Below are positions 1-10,372 of a stretch of DNA of 64,000 nt, in pieces. The DNA is from Mycolicibacterium komanii (GTDB lineage Bacteria; Actinomycetota; Actinomycetes; Mycobacteriales; Mycobacteriaceae). The translations under genes were made by a program, and so were the position numbers. Each line of letters opens with the position of its first letter. The stretch's first letter is position 1. Below the pieces are notes generated by a model, which searched no databases, was not told the origin of the DNA, and worked only from the letters and a program-made list of their open reading frames with translations. The DNA lies in assembly GCF_001050035.1 (NCBI RefSeq), contig NZ_CVTA01000010.1:52256-116255 (forward strand). Reading direction: 5' to 3'.

Positions 1-1
1 C

Positions 2-430
2 GTGGGAACCCTCGACGCTTTCTACGACGCGCACATGGACCTGGTGTCGGTGCACCCGGTGTTCAACCTCTACAACAAGCGCTGGCCCATCCGCGGTGAG
101 GCGGAGATGCTGGCGCCGGCCAAGTTCGTCAACGGCGGATCGGCGCAGGAGTCGGTGGTCGGCGCGGGCAGCATCATTTCGGCCGCGTCCGTGCGCAATT
201 CGGTGTTGTCGTCGAACGTGGTCGTCGACGACGGCGCGATTGTCGAGGGCAGCGTGATCATGCCCGGCGCCCGCATCGGCCGCGGCGCGGTGGTGCGCCA
301 CGCGATCCTGGACAAGAACGTCGTCGTCGGGCCGGGTGAGATGGTCGGGGTCGACCTCGACAAGGACCGCGAACGGTTCGCGATCAGCGCCGGGGGAGTG
401 GTCGCCGTCGGCAAGGGTGTCTGGATCTAA
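2..430 (+). CDS. glgC: Glucose-1-phosphate adenylyltransferase, C-terminal part (5' end outside window)
   Basis: This is the last 142 or so codons of ADP-glucose pyrophosphorylase, which makes ADP-glucose (or maltose-1-phosphate precursor in mycobacteria) from glucose-1-phosphate and ATP. The nucleotidyltransferase domain lies upstream of the window. What is visible is the end of that domain ([10 protein letters not shown]) and then hexapeptide turns typical of the C-terminal left-handed beta helix ([33 protein letters not shown]). The protein ends in GKGVWI and TAA. The reading frame is open to the first base, so the in-frame GTG at position 2 is not taken as a start. After the stop, a perfect GGGGTG-GT-CACCCC palindrome at 487-500 is a weak terminator candidate. 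Confidence 0.93.
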   Translation: MGTLDAFYDAHMDLVSVHPVFNLYNKRWPIRGEAEMLAPAKFVNGGSAQESVVGAGSIISAASVRNSVLSSNVVVDDGAIVEGSVIMPGARIGRGAVVRHAILDKNVVVGPGEMVGVDLDKDRERFAISAGGVVAVGKGVWI

Positions 431-576
431 CCCCCAACCCCCTAATCACGGTTTGCTCCGCAGACCCCAACGCGCGGTCGACGGTGGGGGTGGTCACCCC
501 GTTATGCCCAAAGCTTCTGTGTCTCATGCTGGTTCGACCAGCAGCGGCCGAGTCGGCCACGAACACAGGAGGCATG

Positions 577-825
577 ATGAAACGCACCAGCATCACCGCC
601 GTCGTCGCCGCCGGCGTCATGACCGTCGGCGCGCTGATGGCCACGACCGCCCCGGCCGCGCACGCGGAGAAGCTCTCGGACCAGACGATCAAGAGCGAAT
701 GCAAGGCCGCCGGAGGGACGTATAACAAGAAGGGGACGGTGTCCACCTGCGGCTACAAGGACGCCAGCGGCAAGCTGAACATCGACTACTACTCCGGCGG
801 CCATTACGTCACCACCCTCACGTAA
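577..825 (+). CDS. Small secreted two-cysteine protein, unknown function
   Basis: A protein of about 82 residues starting MKRTSIT. It has a clear Sec signal peptide: basic n-region, hydrophobic core VVAAGVMTVGALMA, and a probable signal-peptidase site after APAAHA. The mature part is only about 50 residues, is rich in Gly, Lys and Tyr, and has two cysteines (SEC, STCGYK) that could form one disulfide. AGGAGG at 567-572 lies 4 nt before this ATG and 1 nt before another ATG at 574, so this start is preferred. I do not recognise a family. It lies alone between glgC and a convergent DUF4126 gene. Function cannot be assigned. Confidence 0.75.
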   Translation: MKRTSITAVVAAGVMTVGALMATTAPAAHAEKLSDQTIKSECKAAGGTYNKKGTVSTCGYKDASGKLNIDYYSGGHYVTTLT

Positions 826-836
826 CGCGCCCGGGG

Positions 837-1421
837 TCAACCCGGTGCGGCGTTGCGGCGGCGTCGTCGCAGGACTCGAAAGGCCAGCCACGCCATGGCG
901 ACGATGGCCACCAGCACCAGCACCGGCAGCAGGATCGCGACGAACACCAGTCCCACGCTGACCCCGTCCTCGACGGTGCTCAGCACCGGCGCGGCCACCC
1001 CGGCGGTGGCGACGTTGGCCGCCGGCCGCACCGTCGACTTGGTCAGCGACACCACCAACGCGACGACGACGCCGATCACCACCGGGATCCACTGCCCGGA
1101 CTGGGCGAACGCGCCGGGATCGGTGACCGCGGACGTCTGAGCGGCGGTGCCCGAACCGAACACGATGCCGCCCGCCGTCGGCCGCACGAACGTTTGAACC
1201 GCATCGTTGACGCTGTCCAGGGCGGGCACCTTGTCGGCGACGATCTCGACGACCAGCAGCATCGCGACGATCGCCATCACCCAACCGTTCTCCAGCCAGG
1301 CCCAGCCGACAGGCAGGGTGATGAGGTCGGTGAACCGCGACAGCAGGCCGAGCGCAAGCAGCGGGATATAGGCGTTGAGTCCCGCCGCGGTCGCCAGGCC
1401 GAGGCCGGTCAGCAGTTCCAC
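837..1421 (-). CDS. DUF4126 integral membrane protein
   Basis: A 194-residue membrane protein with about four to five hydrophobic segments. It starts MELLTGLGLATAAGLNAY, the glycine- and alanine-rich opening typical of DUF4126. Other visible family features are a conserved LPVGWAWLEN loop, a middle segment with DKVPALDSVNDAVQTFVRP, and an arginine-rich tail (RVLRRRRRN) that probably lies in the cytoplasm. The biochemical role of the family is not known. It ends 11 nt from the stop of the small secreted protein, with which it converges. The remnant at 1429-1584 sits just upstream of its start. Confidence 0.85.
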   Translation of the reverse strand: MELLTGLGLATAAGLNAYIPLLALGLLSRFTDLITLPVGWAWLENGWVMAIVAMLLVVEIVADKVPALDSVNDAVQTFVRPTAGGIVFGSGTAAQTSAVTDPGAFAQSGQWIPVVIGVVVALVVSLTKSTVRPAANVATAGVAAPVLSTVEDGVSVGLVFVAILLPVLVLVAIVAMAWLAFRVLRRRRRNAAPG

Positions 1422-1428
1422 ATCCGCA

Positions 1429-1584
1429 TTATCGGCCGAGCAGACCCAAATGAAGGTGACTCAGCCGATGTGGATCGCCGTCGATCGTGATCGCGGCGAT
1501 CCTGTCGTCGGCCACGGTGAACCGCAGCACCAGCCTCAGCCGCCCGGCCGGTGCGACGACCCGGGTCTGGTCCGTCATCTCCAT
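1429..1584 (-). pseudogene. Remnant of a SnoaL-domain ECF sigma factor (C-terminal end only)
   Basis: A 51-codon stretch (MEMTDQTRVV to HLHLGLLGR) resembles only the last strands of the SnoaL-like domain at the C-terminus of ECF41/SigJ-type sigma factors. In those proteins the chain usually ends GRLR.VLRFT...DRI.AI...ADP.RL..LDL..L; here it reads GRLRLVLRFTVADDRIAAI followed by GDPHRLSHLHLGLL. No sigma region 2 or 4 precedes it: upstream lies the end of an intact methyltransferase gene. I infer the 3' scar of a deleted sigma-factor gene. It could still be translated as a short ORF; there is no convincing ribosome binding site. Confidence 0.5.
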
Positions 1585-1625
1585 GACGGATGCCGAGGCC
1601 CGGATATGACAGGAGGCACGGTCGG

Positions 1626-2300
1626 TCACCAGACGTAGGGCACGAGGCGGTAACGCACCCGGTTCGTGTACTCGGGGTAACCCGCCAACTGCTGACGCAG
1701 CATGGCTTCCTCGTCGACGATCCTCGCCGCCAGCAGAGGCAGCGCGGCGACGACCGCGAGCAGCGCCCAGAACGAGCCGAGCGCGAGAGGGGTGCCGAGC
1801 ATCATGACCAGCGTGCCGGCATACATCGGATGCCGCACGATGCCGTACAGCCCCGTCGTCACCAGGCTTTGGCCGGTCTCGACGGTGATCGTCGCTGCGG
1901 CGTAGGCGTTTTCGATGACCACCCACTGTGCGGCGACCAGGCCGACCGCTACCAGGATGTCACCGGCGACGACGAGCGCGGTCGGCACCTGTGACCACCC
2001 GAACCGATGATCGAGCGCGCTGACCAACAGAACCGCGACGACGGCGGCGATGATCCCGCTGATGATCAGCTTTTGCGAGGTCCTGGTTTCGGCGCCGGGA
2101 CCGACCTTCATCCGTCGTTGCAACGCCGCGTGATTGCGCACCGCGAGGTAGAGGCTCGGCAGCAGGGTCGCGACCATGAACACGGTGATGAAAACCCAAG
2201 CTTGCCAATAGTTCAGCGTGCCGGCGGGGCCGAACAGCAGCACCCCAAAGAACGCGATGCCGAAGATCGACGACGCGAGCGTCTGCAGCAGGATCTTCAC
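1626..2300 (-). CDS. Isoprenylcysteine carboxyl methyltransferase-like membrane protein, copy 2 of tandem pair
   Basis: A 224-residue membrane protein of the ICMT/phospholipid-methyltransferase superfamily. It has five or six hydrophobic segments, then the family signature RHPMYAGTLVMMLGTPLALG and the cytosolic tail DEEAMLRQQLAGYPEYTNRV, which together form the S-adenosylmethionine and substrate pocket in known relatives. The true substrate is unknown. It starts with GTG, preceded by AAAGGTGG. It is the last intact gene of the TetR-ABC-permease-ICMT-ICMT operon, 13 nt after its paralogue. The two copies share ALQRRM/VLQRRM, LDHRFGWS, RHPMY and a LVPY.W end. M. tuberculosis Rv1216c occupies the same position, as far as I recall as a single gene. 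Confidence 0.85.
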   Translation of the reverse strand: MKILLQTLASSIFGIAFFGVLLFGPAGTLNYWQAWVFITVFMVATLLPSLYLAVRNHAALQRRMKVGPGAETRTSQKLIISGIIAAVVAVLLVSALDHRFGWSQVPTALVVAGDILVAVGLVAAQWVVIENAYAAATITVETGQSLVTTGLYGIVRHPMYAGTLVMMLGTPLALGSFWALLAVVAALPLLAARIVDEEAMLRQQLAGYPEYTNRVRYRLVPYVW

Positions 2301-2313
2301 CTAGCACCACCTT

Positions 2314-2988
2314 TCACCAGATGTAGGGCACGAGGCGATGACGAACCCGGCCGGCGTATTCGGGGTAACCGGGCAGCTCCTCGCGGAGCAGCTTCTCCTC
2401 GTCGAGGATGCGGGCCGCGAAGATGGCCGAACCTGGAATGAGGAGCAGCAGAGTCCAATACGAGCCCAACGCGAGCGGTACGCCGATCGACAAGACGAGT
2501 GAGGCGGAGTACATCGGATGACGCACGAGCCCGTATAAGCCGTTTGACACCAGATGCTGGTCGGCTTCGACGGTGATGTTCGACGAGGCATAGTTGTTCA
2601 GGTGCACGACCCACATGGCGCCGCCCAGGCCGACTGCCACCAGTAGATCGCCGACCAGAACGACGGGTAGGGGCACTTCCGACCAGCCGAACCGATGGTC
2701 GAGACCGCTGACGACGAGTATCGCGGCGAACCACAATTGAAAGCCGACGATGAGGATCTTCTGTACGGGCCGCGTTTCCTTCGTCGGTCCCGCATTCATC
2801 CGTCGTTGCAGAACCTCGGGCATCTTCCTGGCCCAGTAGATGGTCGGCCACGTCGACACCGCGGCGAAGACGGCGAGGAAAAGCCAAGCCTGCCAGTAGA
2901 GGAAGGTGCCGGCCGGTAGGAACAACAACAGCCCGAAGACCGCCAGACCGCCGACGCTGACGGCAAATGTCTTCAGTCCGAGGCTCAT
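2314..2988 (-). CDS. Isoprenylcysteine carboxyl methyltransferase-like membrane protein, copy 1 of tandem pair
   Basis: The paralogue of the neighbouring gene, also exactly 224 residues. It has the same layout: N-terminal hydrophobic hairpins with AGTFLYWQAWLF, a loop with LQRRMNAGPTKETRP, LDHRFGWSEVPLP, then RHPMYSASLVLSIGVPLALG and DEEKLLREELPGYPEYAGRV. A strong site, AAAGGAGAA, lies just upstream of the ATG. It follows the ABC permease by 16 nt, so it is co-transcribed with the pump. It may methylate a lipid or isoprenoid linked to the exported compound; this is inference. The similarity to its neighbour indicates a tandem duplication. Confidence 0.87.
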   Translation of the reverse strand: MSLGLKTFAVSVGGLAVFGLLLFLPAGTFLYWQAWLFLAVFAAVSTWPTIYWARKMPEVLQRRMNAGPTKETRPVQKILIVGFQLWFAAILVVSGLDHRFGWSEVPLPVVLVGDLLVAVGLGGAMWVVHLNNYASSNITVEADQHLVSNGLYGLVRHPMYSASLVLSIGVPLALGSYWTLLLLIPGSAIFAARILDEEKLLREELPGYPEYAGRVRHRLVPYIW

Positions 2989-3004
2989 CGGTTCTCCTTT
3001 CGTG

Positions 3005-4618
3005 TCAGATCGCGTCGCGCCTGCGGTACAGGGTGCCGGCGAACCACGTCAGAGCCGCGGCGACGACGACCATGACGACAAGCGCGGTCACGGGGTAGTC
3101 GCTGGGCGCCGTGGTGCGGCTGACCGGCGACAGGTCGATCAGCCACCGGGGCAACCGCAGCAGCGGTCCGAGATACAGGGTGACGACGACGGCAGCCACC
3201 GCCAGCCAACCGATCGAGGGTCGACGGACCGCGACGGCCAGCGCGGCGACCCCGGCCATCACGGCCATGGCTGGCACGTAGGCGAACCCGGCCACGGTCA
3301 GCCGAAGCACCGTCGGCGCGTCGCCGACGGTGATGCCGGCGCCCAGGCCGTTGCCGAGACCGGCGACGAACATCAGCAGGACCGAGCCGAGCAGCGCTGA
3401 GCCCACCGCGGTGAAAAGCCAGCGCCACCGCGAAACCGATCCCGCCAGCACCACCTCACCGAGACCCCGCTCCTCGTCGGTGTACACGCGCAGCACCGCG
3501 CCGACGACGTATGCGCTCGCCGCCGCCGCGAGGAACTGCGTCATCGTGGTCTGGGCGCTGTCGGTGCCCTGCTGCGCGATCACGCGCTGGATCACCTCGT
3601 TGGTCACGGCCGCGTCGAGCAACGACTTCGTCATCGACCCGAACGCCAGGCCGCCGAGGAACAGCCCGACGGTCCACCCGATCGTCTGGCCGCGCTGCAG
3701 CGTCAGGTGCAGTCCCAGAACGGTTTTGATGGGACGGGCACCGGGGTGCTCGCCGGACGAGGGCAGGGTGCCGTCGTCGTATTGGCGCCTGCCCTCCAGC
3801 GTCGCGGCCAGCGCGATCAGGACACCGGTGAGCGCGACCAGCAGCGTGAACGGCCACCACCGCAGGTCCACGAACGCGCGCATCTGTTGGGCCCACGCGA
3901 TCGGCGAGAACCAACTCAGCGCACTGCCGGAGTTGTCGAGCACATCACCGACGCCACGGACCACCGCGGCGACCGCCAGCGCGGCCATCGCGGCGCCGGA
4001 CGCCGTGCGCGACTGCCGCCACAGCTGCGCGGTCACGGCGGCCACGGCGCCGAACACCATGGCCACCCCGGTCACACCGAGGCTCATCGCCGCGGCGTCG
4101 ACGACGTCGAGCCCATTGACGGCTATCGCCAGCGTCAATGTCACCGCCAGCACGGCGTTGACGGCGCCGACGAGGATCAGCGCGGCCGCGGTTCTGGCGT
4201 ACCGGCCCACGACCGACGACAACACCAACTCGGCTGCGCCACTTTCCTCTTCGGCGCGGGTGTGCCGAATCACGGTGAGGATCGCGAGAATCGATGTGGC
4301 GACGATCATCGTCAACATCATCTCGTTGGCCATCATCGCGCCGAGGTCGGTCTCGTTGCGGCCGAACATGGGACCGCCCATCATCATCCCGGCGGGGGTC
4401 TTGAGCAGCTCGACGCGCGTCAGCCGTTGCAGCTCTTCGGGATAGGCCAGTTCCACCGCCGCCGGCGCATAGGCCATCAGCGATGTCAGCACCGCGATCC
4501 AGACGCTGAGCCGAACCTTGTCGCGGCGCAACGCCAGGCGCAGCAGTTCGAAGGTTCCCGTCCACGCGGTCGAGGCGCCGCGCCGCAGTTCCGTCGGGGC
4601 GACGGTCGTCGTCGTCAT
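3005..4618 (-). CDS. ABC exporter permease (Rv1217c type)
   Basis: A 537-residue integral membrane subunit with about twelve hydrophobic segments in two similar halves, each beginning with a short cytosolic stretch ([16 protein letters not shown] and [15 protein letters not shown]). This is the architecture of the tetronasin/multidrug ABC-2-type exporters. Its start overlaps the stop of the ATPase gene in an ATGA tetranucleotide, so the two subunits are translationally coupled. Position, length and partner match M. tuberculosis Rv1217c, reported to export structurally diverse drugs with Rv1218c. The natural substrate here is unknown. Confidence 0.9.
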   Translation of the reverse strand: MTTTTVAPTELRRGASTAWTGTFELLRLALRRDKVRLSVWIAVLTSLMAYAPAAVELAYPEELQRLTRVELLKTPAGMMMGGPMFGRNETDLGAMMANEMMLTMIVATSILAILTVIRHTRAEEESGAAELVLSSVVGRYARTAAALILVGAVNAVLAVTLTLAIAVNGLDVVDAAAMSLGVTGVAMVFGAVAAVTAQLWRQSRTASGAAMAALAVAAVVRGVGDVLDNSGSALSWFSPIAWAQQMRAFVDLRWWPFTLLVALTGVLIALAATLEGRRQYDDGTLPSSGEHPGARPIKTVLGLHLTLQRGQTIGWTVGLFLGGLAFGSMTKSLLDAAVTNEVIQRVIAQQGTDSAQTTMTQFLAAAASAYVVGAVLRVYTDEERGLGEVVLAGSVSRWRWLFTAVGSALLGSVLLMFVAGLGNGLGAGITVGDAPTVLRLTVAGFAYVPAMAVMAGVAALAVAVRRPSIGWLAVAAVVVTLYLGPLLRLPRWLIDLSPVSRTTAPSDYPVTALVVMVVVAAALTWFAGTLYRRRDAI

Positions 4619-5556
4619 GGCGCGACTCCCTGGTACTCGCGCAGGAACATGTCTTCCAGCGACGCCGGTGTGACCGTCAGGTCCAGAATCCCGAGATCGC
4701 TCAGAAGGCCCATCGCGCGGTCGAGGTCGTTGCGGTCGACCGCGAAGACGTAGTGACCGTCCCGGATCGCGAAGTCGTGGACGAAGGGTGCCTCCTGAAG
4801 GTGCCTGCCGTCCTGGCGGGTTCGCGCGGTCACGGTCGTGCGCATCAGGTGGCGCAACTCGTCGAGGGCTCCCGCCCGCACGGTCCGACCGGCACGGATG
4901 ATGGTGACGCTGTCACAAAGCTTTTCGACCTCGGCGAGGATGTGGCTGGACAACAGCACCGCGGCGCCCCGTTTGGCGACTTCGCCGACGCACCGCTGAA
5001 ACGCCCGTTCCATCAACGGATCCAGTCCCGACGTCGGCTCGTCGAGTATGTACAGCTCGGCGTTGGTCGAGAAGGCGGCGATGATCGCGACCTTCTGCCG
5101 GTTGCCCTTGGAGTAGGTGCGTGATTTCTTGTGCGGGTCGAGTTCGAAGCGCTCGATCAGCTGATCGCGTCGGGCGGTGTCCACCCCGTTGCCGCGGAGG
5201 CGGGCCAGGAAATCGATCGCCTGAAGCCCGGTCAGGTTGGGCCACAAGGTCACATCGCCCGGCACGTAGGCGATGCGGCGGTGCAGGTCCACCGCGTCGC
5301 GCCACGGGTCGCCGCCGAGCAGCCGGACCGAGCCGCTGTCCGCCCGCAGCAGCCCGAGCAGCACGCGGAGGGTGGTCGACTTGCCCGCGCCGTTCGGCCC
5401 GAGGAAGCCGGTGATCTGGCCCGGCGCGACGCTCAGGTCCAGGCCGTCGAGCGCTCGGGTGCGGCCGAACGACTTTGAAAGTCCGTGGATTTCGACCGCC
5501 GGTTCACCGGCGCGGTGGTCAGCTCGCCGCAGTGGTCCCGCCGTCTGAGCCGTCAT
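4615..5556 (-). CDS. ABC exporter ATP-binding protein (Rv1218c type)
   Basis: A 313-residue nucleotide-binding subunit. Visible motifs are Walker [10 protein letters not shown], an atypical signature YSKGNRQKV in place of LSGGQ, Walker [14 protein letters not shown] and the switch histidine in LLSSHIL. The C-terminal 90 residues form the accessory domain common in drug and antibiotic resistance ATPases (DrrA-like). GGAAGGAGAT lies just upstream of the ATG. The start overlaps the last 38 nt of the tetR gene in another frame, and the stop overlaps the permease start. With the permease it should form a drug or lipid exporter controlled by the upstream TetR repressor. Confidence 0.93.
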   Translation of the reverse strand: MTAQTAGPLRRADHRAGEPAVEIHGLSKSFGRTRALDGLDLSVAPGQITGFLGPNGAGKSTTLRVLLGLLRADSGSVRLLGGDPWRDAVDLHRRIAYVPGDVTLWPNLTGLQAIDFLARLRGNGVDTARRDQLIERFELDPHKKSRTYSKGNRQKVAIIAAFSTNAELYILDEPTSGLDPLMERAFQRCVGEVAKRGAAVLLSSHILAEVEKLCDSVTIIRAGRTVRAGALDELRHLMRTTVTARTRQDGRHLQEAPFVHDFAIRDGHYVFAVDRNDLDRAMGLLSDLGILDLTVTPASLEDMFLREYQGVAP

Positions 5557-6214
5557 CGCGATCTCCTTCCTGGGTACTGCTGAACGGAATTCCCTTCTCG
5601 CGCTGAGCGAGGAAGGCGTCGTACATCGTCGAGTCGGTCATCAACCCTTGTGTGTAGACCTCGAGCGCGGGAAGGACCATCTCCTCGGCGTAATCGTGAA
5701 GCGCCACACGCAGATCCGCGGAGTCGTGCAGCTGCAGATACAGCAGGAAGCCCCCGCCGCTGGCCATCGCCAAAAACCGAGCCCTGGCACGGGGATCGCG
5801 GCTCGGCCTGAGCAGCCCGGAACGGACCCCCTCGTCCAGATACTGCTCGGCGTTGTCGATCATCTGCTGCCAGAACGACTTGGCCAGCTCGCTGCCCGAC
5901 TGCAGGCTGCGCACGAGGTAGGCCATCAGCGGCGCGTACGACTCGATCTCGGCCATCTGCGCGAGCCACGTGGCGGGGTCGTGCGTCTGCAGCGATTCGG
6001 TCTTGGTCTCGCGGATCACGTCGGCGACATGGGTGTCACACGCCTTGCGCAAGCCATCCTTCGAACCGAAGTGATGGATCACCAGCGCGGCCGACACTCC
6101 GGCCGTTTCGGCGACGGTTCGAAGGCCGATGTTGAACCCGTGTTGGCCCCACTGCTCGATCGCGGCGTCGCGGATCCGCGCGACCGCCGTCAGATCGTTC
6201 GATACTGAACGCAT
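5519..6214 (-). CDS. TetR-family repressor of the ABC efflux operon (Rv1219c type)
   Basis: A 231-residue TetR-type regulator. The N-terminal helix-turn-helix domain (about residues 8-60) contains [16 protein letters not shown] and [20 protein letters not shown]. The remainder is a helical ligand-binding and dimer domain. The C-terminal tail is longer than usual and acidic, and its coding region overlaps the ATPase gene by 38 nt. The ATG lies inside the spacer of a perfect palindrome and 7 nt from a -10 element, with no ribosome binding site, so the mRNA is probably leaderless and autorepressed. The Rv1219c homologue is reported to repress its adjacent pump genes. Confidence 0.92.
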   Translation of the reverse strand: MRSVSNDLTAVARIRDAAIEQWGQHGFNIGLRTVAETAGVSAALVIHHFGSKDGLRKACDTHVADVIRETKTESLQTHDPATWLAQMAEIESYAPLMAYLVRSLQSGSELAKSFWQQMIDNAEQYLDEGVRSGLLRPSRDPRARARFLAMASGGGFLLYLQLHDSADLRVALHDYAEEMVLPALEVYTQGLMTDSTMYDAFLAQREKGIPFSSTQEGDRDDGSDGGTTAAS

Positions 6215-6251
6215 GTTCAGTAGACTAAACGCGCGTTCAGTCGACGGTCAA
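6203..6251 (-). promoter_or_regulatory. Leaderless promoter with twin TetR operators
   Basis: Two palindromes share one consensus. Operator 1 (6203-6222) is TACTGAAC-GCAT-GTTCAGTA, with perfect 8-bp arms. Operator 2 (6224-6241) is ACTAAAC-GCGC-GTTCAGT, with one mismatch. Their centres are 20 bp apart, two helical turns. Read on the minus strand, TTGACC (6246-6251), an 18-nt spacer and TAGTCT (6222-6227) form a good promoter whose transcript would begin at the tetR ATG. Operator 2 covers the -10 region and spacer, and operator 1 covers the start point, as expected for a repressor. Confidence 0.8.
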
Positions 6252-6296
6252 GGGGGTGGCTCGGGATAGCGGTCGCGAGGAAAAAGCGAGAAAAAA

Positions 6297-6956
6297 TCAG
6301 TCGCGCGCGGCGGCGAGGAGGCCGTCGCCCAGCGGAATCAGCACCGGAGTGAGCCGTTCGTCCTCGGCGATCAGCCGCGCGGCCTCGCGCACGGCCGCGA
6401 CCTGGGCGTCGTTGGCGGTGGCGTCGCCGGCCCGGCCACCGAGCGCCGCGCGGTGCAGCACGATCGCGCCGCCCGGGCGCAGCAACCGGACGCCTTCGGC
6501 GACGAACTGCGGCTGGTCCACCGGGTCGGCGTCGATGAACACCAGGTCGTAGGACTCGTCGGCGAGCCGGGTCAGCACCTCCTGGGCGCGACCGCTGATC
6601 AGGCGGCTCCGCCCCGGGCCGATCCCGGCCTCGCTGAACGCCTGCTTGGCCAGGCGCTGGTGTTCGGGCTCGAGGTCGATCGTGGTCAGCACGCCGTCCT
6701 CGCGCATACCCGACAGCAGCCACAGGCCGCTCACCCCGACACCGGTCCCGACCTCCACGACGGCCTTCGCGGCCGTCAGCTTGGCGAACACGCACAACAG
6801 CGCCCCGACCGCGGGGGTGACGGCGCCCGCGCCGATGTCGACGGCGCGCTCGCGGGCCGCGGCGACGATCGAGTCCTCGGAGATGGACTGCTCAGCGTGC
6901 GACACGATCGATTCGGCACGGTTGTGCGGTCCGATGACGTCGTCGGTGCCCGGCAT
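6297..6956 (-). CDS. SAM-dependent O-methyltransferase (Rv1220c type)
   Basis: A 219-residue class I methyltransferase of the caffeoyl-CoA/catechol O-methyltransferase family. The SAM site is visible as [19 protein letters not shown] with the acidic ribose-binding region TTIDLEPEH, and the metal-binding region as DLVFIDADP. The start at MPGTDDVIG is chosen because it gives the length of M. tuberculosis Rv1220c (about 215 residues); ATG codons further upstream give a tail with no family features. No strong ribosome binding site is seen. It is divergent from sigE and shares its upstream region. The methyl acceptor is unknown. Confidence 0.88.
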   Translation of the reverse strand: MPGTDDVIGPHNRAESIVSHAEQSISEDSIVAAARERAVDIGAGAVTPAVGALLCVFAKLTAAKAVVEVGTGVGVSGLWLLSGMREDGVLTTIDLEPEHQRLAKQAFSEAGIGPGRSRLISGRAQEVLTRLADESYDLVFIDADPVDQPQFVAEGVRLLRPGGAIVLHRAALGGRAGDATANDAQVAAVREAARLIAEDERLTPVLIPLGDGLLAAARD

Positions 6957-7070
6957 GCCCGCAGCGTAGCCAACCGGTGGGGGCATGCATTGCGACACGC
7001 CCGTTCCCGACCGCCCGATTAGGCGAAATTCCACCGGGTTCGCGCAGGTCAAAAATGGGTAGAAAAGCTT

Positions 7071-7096
7071 TCTCAGGAAATGTTCAGTTTGCTCAT
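7071..7096 (+). promoter_or_regulatory. Candidate response-regulator box in the sigE leader (MprA-like)
   Basis: Three half-sites, TCTCAG (7071-7076), GTTCAG (7082-7087) and GCTCAT (7091-7096), are spaced by about one helical turn, in an AT-richer patch upstream of sigE. In M. tuberculosis the MprAB two-component system activates sigE from direct repeats upstream of the gene. The spacing and placement here fit that role. The exact MprA consensus was not checked. Confidence 0.4.
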
Positions 7097-7132
7097 ATGC
7101 CAAGCACGGAACGGTCGGAGAGCGTATGTCCC

Positions 7133-7921
7133 ATGGAAAACGGCGGACGCTGGCATCCAGGGGACCGAGCAGGGAATACCTATGCGGATCTTCGCGTTGC
7201 GGGCAGTAGCGAACCGCCGCTTTTCGATGGCGGCTGCGACCAGGAGGATGTGACGACCACCATCAAGATGGCGCCGACTTCAATGGCCCACCTCGAACAG
7301 TTCTCGGACGGCCAGTGGGTCGAGCCTTCAGACGAGATGACCGGCACCGCGGTGTTCGACGCCACGGGCGACAAATCGACCATGCCCTCGTGGGATGAAC
7401 TCGTGCGTCAACACGCCGATCGGGTGTACCGGCTGGCCTACCGCCTGTCGGGTAATCAGCACGATGCCGAGGACCTGACCCAGGAGACCTTCATCCGGGT
7501 GTTCCGGTCGCTGCAGAACTACCAGCCAGGCACTTTCGAGGGTTGGCTGCACCGCATCACCACCAACCTGTTCCTCGACATGGTGCGCAGGCGCGGACGC
7601 ATCCGCATGGAGGCGCTGCCCGAGGATTACGACAGGGTTCCGGCCGCCGACCCCAACCCGGAGCAGATCTTCCACGACTCGCGGCTGGGCCCCGACCTGC
7701 AGGCCGCGCTCGACTCGTTGCCGCCGGAGTTCCGCGCCGCGGTCGTCCTGTGTGACATCGAGGGACTCTCCTACGAGGAGATCGGCGCAACGCTGGGCGT
7801 CAAGCTCGGCACGGTGCGCAGTCGTATCCACCGCGGTAGGCAGGCGCTTCGCGACTACCTCGCCAACCACGGCGGCGCCTCCGCGTCCGATCAGCCCGGC
7901 GACGTGGCCAAAACGGCCTGA
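7133..7921 (+). CDS. sigE: ECF RNA polymerase sigma factor SigE
   Basis: A 262-residue ECF sigma factor, close to the 257 residues of M. tuberculosis SigE. Region 2 (about residues 88-160) contains [33 protein letters not shown] sequence ([19 protein letters not shown]) and [17 protein letters not shown]. Region 4 contains [21 protein letters not shown] and [20 protein letters not shown]. It controls the response to surface and envelope stress. The start MENGG is chosen by family length; GGAG lies 12 nt upstream. An internal GTG at 7248 just after AGGAGG could give a shorter isoform, as reported for the homologue. Anti-sigma rseA follows. Confidence 0.95.
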   Translation: MENGGRWHPGDRAGNTYADLRVAGSSEPPLFDGGCDQEDVTTTIKMAPTSMAHLEQFSDGQWVEPSDEMTGTAVFDATGDKSTMPSWDELVRQHADRVYRLAYRLSGNQHDAEDLTQETFIRVFRSLQNYQPGTFEGWLHRITTNLFLDMVRRRGRIRMEALPEDYDRVPAADPNPEQIFHDSRLGPDLQAALDSLPPEFRAAVVLCDIEGLSYEEIGATLGVKLGTVRSRIHRGRQALRDYLANHGGASASDQPGDVAKTA

Positions 7922-7997
7922 CGTTCGCCGCCTTCCGCACAGCGCGCCGCGCTACATTCGAATGGACGCCGTGACACGCAGCGAGAGGAGCTGGGCG

Positions 7998-8393
7998 ATG
8001 GTCGACCCGGGACATGTGTTCCGTCGGGCCTTCTCTTGGCTGCCCTCTCAGTTCGCCTCACAGAGCGACGCGCCGGTCGGGCCGCGGCAGTTCGGCTCCA
8101 CCGAACACCTCTCCACCGAGGCCATCGCGGCCTTCGTGGACGGGGAACTGCGGCTGACCCCGCATCTTCGCGCCGCGCACCATTTGTCGCTGTGTTCACA
8201 GTGCGCGGCCGAGGTCGAAGCACAGCGACAGGCGCGCTCGGCGTTGCGGGAATCGCGGCCGGTTGTCGTGCCGAGCTCACTTTTGGGCCTGTTGTCCGAG
8301 ATCCCGCACCATGCTCCGCCGGAGCCGCCCGTCGAGACGCAGCAGTCGCAGTTTGCTGACGGCACACAGCGTCCGCGGCGCAAGCGCCGGTAG
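7998..8393 (+). CDS. rseA: Anti-sigma-E factor RseA
   Basis: A 131-residue cytosolic anti-sigma factor. The zinc-associated domain motif H-x3-C-x2-C is seen as H62-LSL-C66-SQ-C69, inside HLRAAHHLSLCSQCAAEVEA. In the M. tuberculosis protein these residues hold zinc and control SigE binding. The opening GHVFRRAFSWLPSQFASQSD matches the known RseA start, and AGGAG at 7986-7990 lies 7 nt before the ATG. An in-frame ATG at 7962 has no such site. The gene follows sigE by 76 nt and precedes htrA in the same direction. The tail is basic (RPRRKRR). Confidence 0.93.
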   Translation: MVDPGHVFRRAFSWLPSQFASQSDAPVGPRQFGSTEHLSTEAIAAFVDGELRLTPHLRAAHHLSLCSQCAAEVEAQRQARSALRESRPVVVPSSLLGLLSEIPHHAPPEPPVETQQSQFADGTQRPRRKRR

Positions 8394-9947
<1,554 letters not shown>

Positions 9948-9949
9948 CC

Positions 9950-10354
9950 ATGTTCGCCAACGTCGGCTGGGGCGAGATGCTCATCCTGGTGATCGCCGGT
10001 CTGGTGATCCTGGGGCCCGAGCGGCTACCCGGCGCGATCCGGTGGACGACGGGCGCGCTGCGCCAGGCCCGCGACTACATCAGCGGCGCCACCAGCCAAC
10101 TGCGTGAGGATCTCGGCCCGGAGTTCGACGACCTGCGCGAGCCGCTCAGCGAGCTCAACAAGCTGCGCGGTATGACGCCGCGCGCCGCGCTGACAAAGCA
10201 CCTTCTCGACGGCGACGATTCGTTGTTCACCGGCAATTTCGACCGGAAAGCCTCCGACCGGCCCGCCGACAAACCGGCCAACACGCCGGAGCCGCCGCCG
10301 GCCTCAGCGCCTGAATCGCCCGCGACGACACCGTTCGACACCGACGCCACATAG
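9950..10354 (+). CDS. tatB: Sec-independent protein translocase subunit TatB
   Basis: A 134-residue subunit of the twin-arginine translocase, which with TatC receives folded precursors carrying RR signal peptides. The order is as expected: a short N-terminus (MFANVGWGE), one membrane helix ([13 protein letters not shown]), the hinge PERLPG, an amphipathic helix ([16 protein letters not shown]) and a proline-rich flexible tail. Phe-2 and the glutamate in GWGE are typical of TatB. Its ATG is 2 nt after the htrA stop, so the two are co-transcribed. tatA and tatC are not in the window. Confidence 0.95.
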   Translation: MFANVGWGEMLILVIAGLVILGPERLPGAIRWTTGALRQARDYISGATSQLREDLGPEFDDLREPLSELNKLRGMTPRAALTKHLLDGDDSLFTGNFDRKASDRPADKPANTPEPPPASAPESPATTPFDTDAT

Positions 10355-10372
10355 CGGCGCACCCGGTCCCGA

